Part shown: positions 13,671 through 14,698 of the stretch, piece by piece
Layout of the letters: every line of letters starts with the position of its first letter
How positions within the stretch are numbered: the stretch's first letter is position 1
Origin: an uncultured bacterium
GTDB taxonomy: Bacteria > Bacteroidota > Bacteroidia > Chitinophagales > CAIOSU01
Assembly (NCBI GenBank): GCA_903861055.1
Contig: CAIOSU010000283.1
Coordinates: 1-14,698, forward strand
DNA: 14,698 nucleotides
Direction of reading: 5' to 3'
Notes under the pieces: generated by a model
The model's input: only the letters and a program-made list of their open reading frames with translations
Told to the model about the DNA's origin: nothing
Databases searched by the model: none
Program-made: the position numbers and the translations under genes

Positions 13671-13681
13671 AATATTAATTA

Positions 13682-14698
13682 CTACTCAACAATGATTAAG
13701 TTCCTGTTAGCCTGGTTTTGTGTTGCAGGGTAGCAGAAAACCGTATTGTTATAAATGCTATTGAAATTCCACTGCACCTTGATAGTAGTACCTACACCGA
13801 TAGTAACTGGAACTACAACTGAAAGCCCACCACCCCATATGTTGTTGGCTTCTCCAAAGAAGTCGTTATAACCACCTACTAACGCTGCAGTACCCGCGCT
13901 TTGCACAGTTGCACCGTTTACAAGAATGCGGAATTCTAGTCCTTGTGCTTCGGTAAATATGCCAGCATAAGTACCCGCTGCAGAAAAGTGAACTAGTACG
14001 CTTGATTTAGTTGGGGTAAAGGTTAGGGTCATATCAGGCATATCAACATAGCCGCCAGCTTGGTTCAACGATACGTCAGTTATACCTCTGGCGTTACGAA
14101 TGGTAGCACCTGTTCCAGTGGCACCAGTAGCACCTGTGGCACCGGTTGCACCAGCTGTGCCAGTAGCTCCTGTAACACCTGCTGTGCCAGTTGCACCTGT
14201 AGGACCAGCAGGGCCAGTTGCACCAGTAGCACCATTCAAACCAGTAGCGCCTGTATTACCTGTAGCACCAGTGGCACCTGTCAAACCGATAGGACCAGTA
14301 GCTCCTGTTGCACCTGTCAAACCTGTAGCCCCTGTGGCACCTGTCAAGCCAGTAGCGCCTGTATTACCTGTAGCACCAGTTGCACCTGTCAAACCGATAG
14401 GACCAGTAGCTCCTGTTGCACCTGTCAAACCTGTAGCACCTGTGGCACCAGTCAAGCCAGTAGCGCCTGTATTACCTGTTGCACCTGTAGAGCCAGTTGC
14501 ACCAGTAGCACCTGTTAAACCTGTAGGACCTGTATCACCTGTGGCACCTGTAGCGCCTGTTGCACCAGTAGCACCTGTTAAACCTGTAGGGCCTGTATCA
14601 CCTGTGGCACCTGTAGCGCCTGTTAAACCTGTAGGACCTGTATCACCAGTTGCACCAGTTGCGCCTGTTAAACCTGTAGGACCTGTATCACCAGTTGC
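13682..14698 (-). CDS. Collagen-like Gly-X-Thr repeat protein, C-terminal part (cut by window edge)
   Basis: The frame is open from the stop at 13682 to the window edge, giving at least 338 codons; the true start and any signal peptide lie beyond base 14698. Bases 14114-14698 encode 65 uninterrupted Gly-X-Y triplets. Y is Thr in 59 of them by my count; X is mostly Ala, Leu, Pro, Asp or Asn. This should fold as a collagen-like trimer. Thr-rich triplets recall the GPT repeats of the Bacillus exosporium protein BclA. About 143 residues follow as a beta-rich domain (GGYVDMPDMTLTFTP, LEFRILVNGATVQSAG, VVVPVTIGVGTTIKVQW, final NRNLIIVE), possibly a C1q/TNF-like trimerising jelly roll, which I cannot prove. 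No T9SS sorting domain is present. A surface fibre is inferred. Confidence 0.88.
   Translation of the reverse strand, partial: ATGDTGPTGLTGATGATGDTGPTGLTGATGATGDTGPTGLTGATGATGATGATGDTGPTGLTGATGATGSTGATGNTGATGLTGATGATGLTGATGATGPIGLTGATGATGNTGATGLTGATGATGLTGATGATGPIGLTGATGATGNTGATGLNGATGATGPAGPTGATGTAGVTGATGTAGATGATGATGATGTGATIRNARGITDVSLNQAGGYVDMPDMTLTFTPTKSSVLVHFSAAGTYAGIFTEAQGLEFRILVNGATVQSAGTAALVGGYNDFFGEANNIWGGGLSVVVPVTIGVGTTIKVQWNFNSIYNNTVFCYPATQNQANRNLIIVE
14240..14455 (-). repeat. Two 108-base near-identical repeats in the collagen-like gene
   Basis: Bases 14348-14455 and 14240-14347 each encode the same 12 triplets in the same order (LTG, ATG, ATG, LTG, ATG, ATG, PIG, LTG, ATG, ATG, NTG, ATG in residue letters). 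They differ at only a few bases by eye. The low divergence points to recent duplication or ongoing recombination. Confidence 0.85.
14456..14689 (-). repeat. 45-base repeat units (DTG-PTG-LTG-ATG-ATG) in the collagen-like gene
   Basis: Four units begin with the triplets DTG PTG LTG (residue letters) followed by ATG triplets. Two are 45 bases (14645-14689 and 14600-14644), one is extended by two ATG triplets to 63 bases (14537-14599), and the last runs into STG and NTG triplets (14456-14536). Different unit lengths show that triplets have been gained or lost in frame. Confidence 0.8.

Noticed and set aside
14453..14455. TTG as the start codon of the collagen-like gene
   Set aside because: It is an ordinary Leu codon in the middle of the repeat. 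The same frame runs on without a stop to 14698, so the start is outside the window.
14060..14518. Plus-strand ORF rich in Cys, Ser and Thr
   Set aside because: It is the antisense reading of the collagen-like Gly-X-Thr codons, which force repeated TGT/ACC triplets. The minus frame has a proper fold and continues to the window edge.
14240..14698. CRISPR-like array from the regular repeats
   Set aside because: The period is a multiple of 9 bases, there are no unique spacers, and all units stay in frame within a collagen-like protein.

Overview
The window looks like a chromosomal segment of a Bacteroidota member. It carries type IX secretion system (T9SS) cargo with both type A and type B C-terminal sorting domains, a PorP/SprF protein and a PorE-like OmpA protein. 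It also has a GH3-family protein next to lptB, and promoter-like TAnnTTTG boxes with mostly no Shine-Dalgarno sequence. The order or genus cannot be fixed from what is visible. Every gene except one small Rieske protein lies on the minus strand, so the reading order runs from right to left.

Right end (13.36-14.70 kb): a collagen-like protein, cut by the window edge, has at least 65 Gly-X-Y triplets that are almost all Gly-X-Thr, followed by a beta-rich C-terminal domain. It sits 25 bases upstream of a tiny secreted protein built from three SPEPTV repeats with an exact 25-residue period. The small gene has a strong AGGAGG ribosome site, which is rare in this phylum. A hairpin follows it.

Centre (7.85-13.25 kb): a three-gene block encodes a SprB-repeat adhesin-like protein with a type B sorting domain, a PorP/SprF outer-membrane protein, and a TPR/propeller/OmpA protein of PorE architecture. 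Spacers are 10 and 41 bases and the block closes with a clear intrinsic terminator. This fits a dedicated cargo-plus-anchor T9SS set. lptB (lipopolysaccharide export ATPase) and a GH3-family adenylating protein follow as a tight pair.

Left (0-5.5 kb): the Rieske gene converges on the GH3 gene with only 2 bases between stop codons. Upstream of it, on the minus strand, lies a 25-codon fragment that looks like the tail of a lost type A T9SS cargo gene. A hairpin and an intact T9SS type A propeller protein follow; the AT-rich 5' part of that gene contrasts with its GC-rich 3' part. uvrA is flanked on both sides by degenerate 7-base tandem arrays. The left edge holds a palindromic intergenic repeat and the first 33 codons of a GIY-YIG nuclease.

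The most promising less-described material is the collagen-like/SPEPTV-repeat pair beside the T9SS cargo block, the decayed sorting-domain fragment, and the heptamer arrays around uvrA. All functional links are inferred from sequence reading alone.
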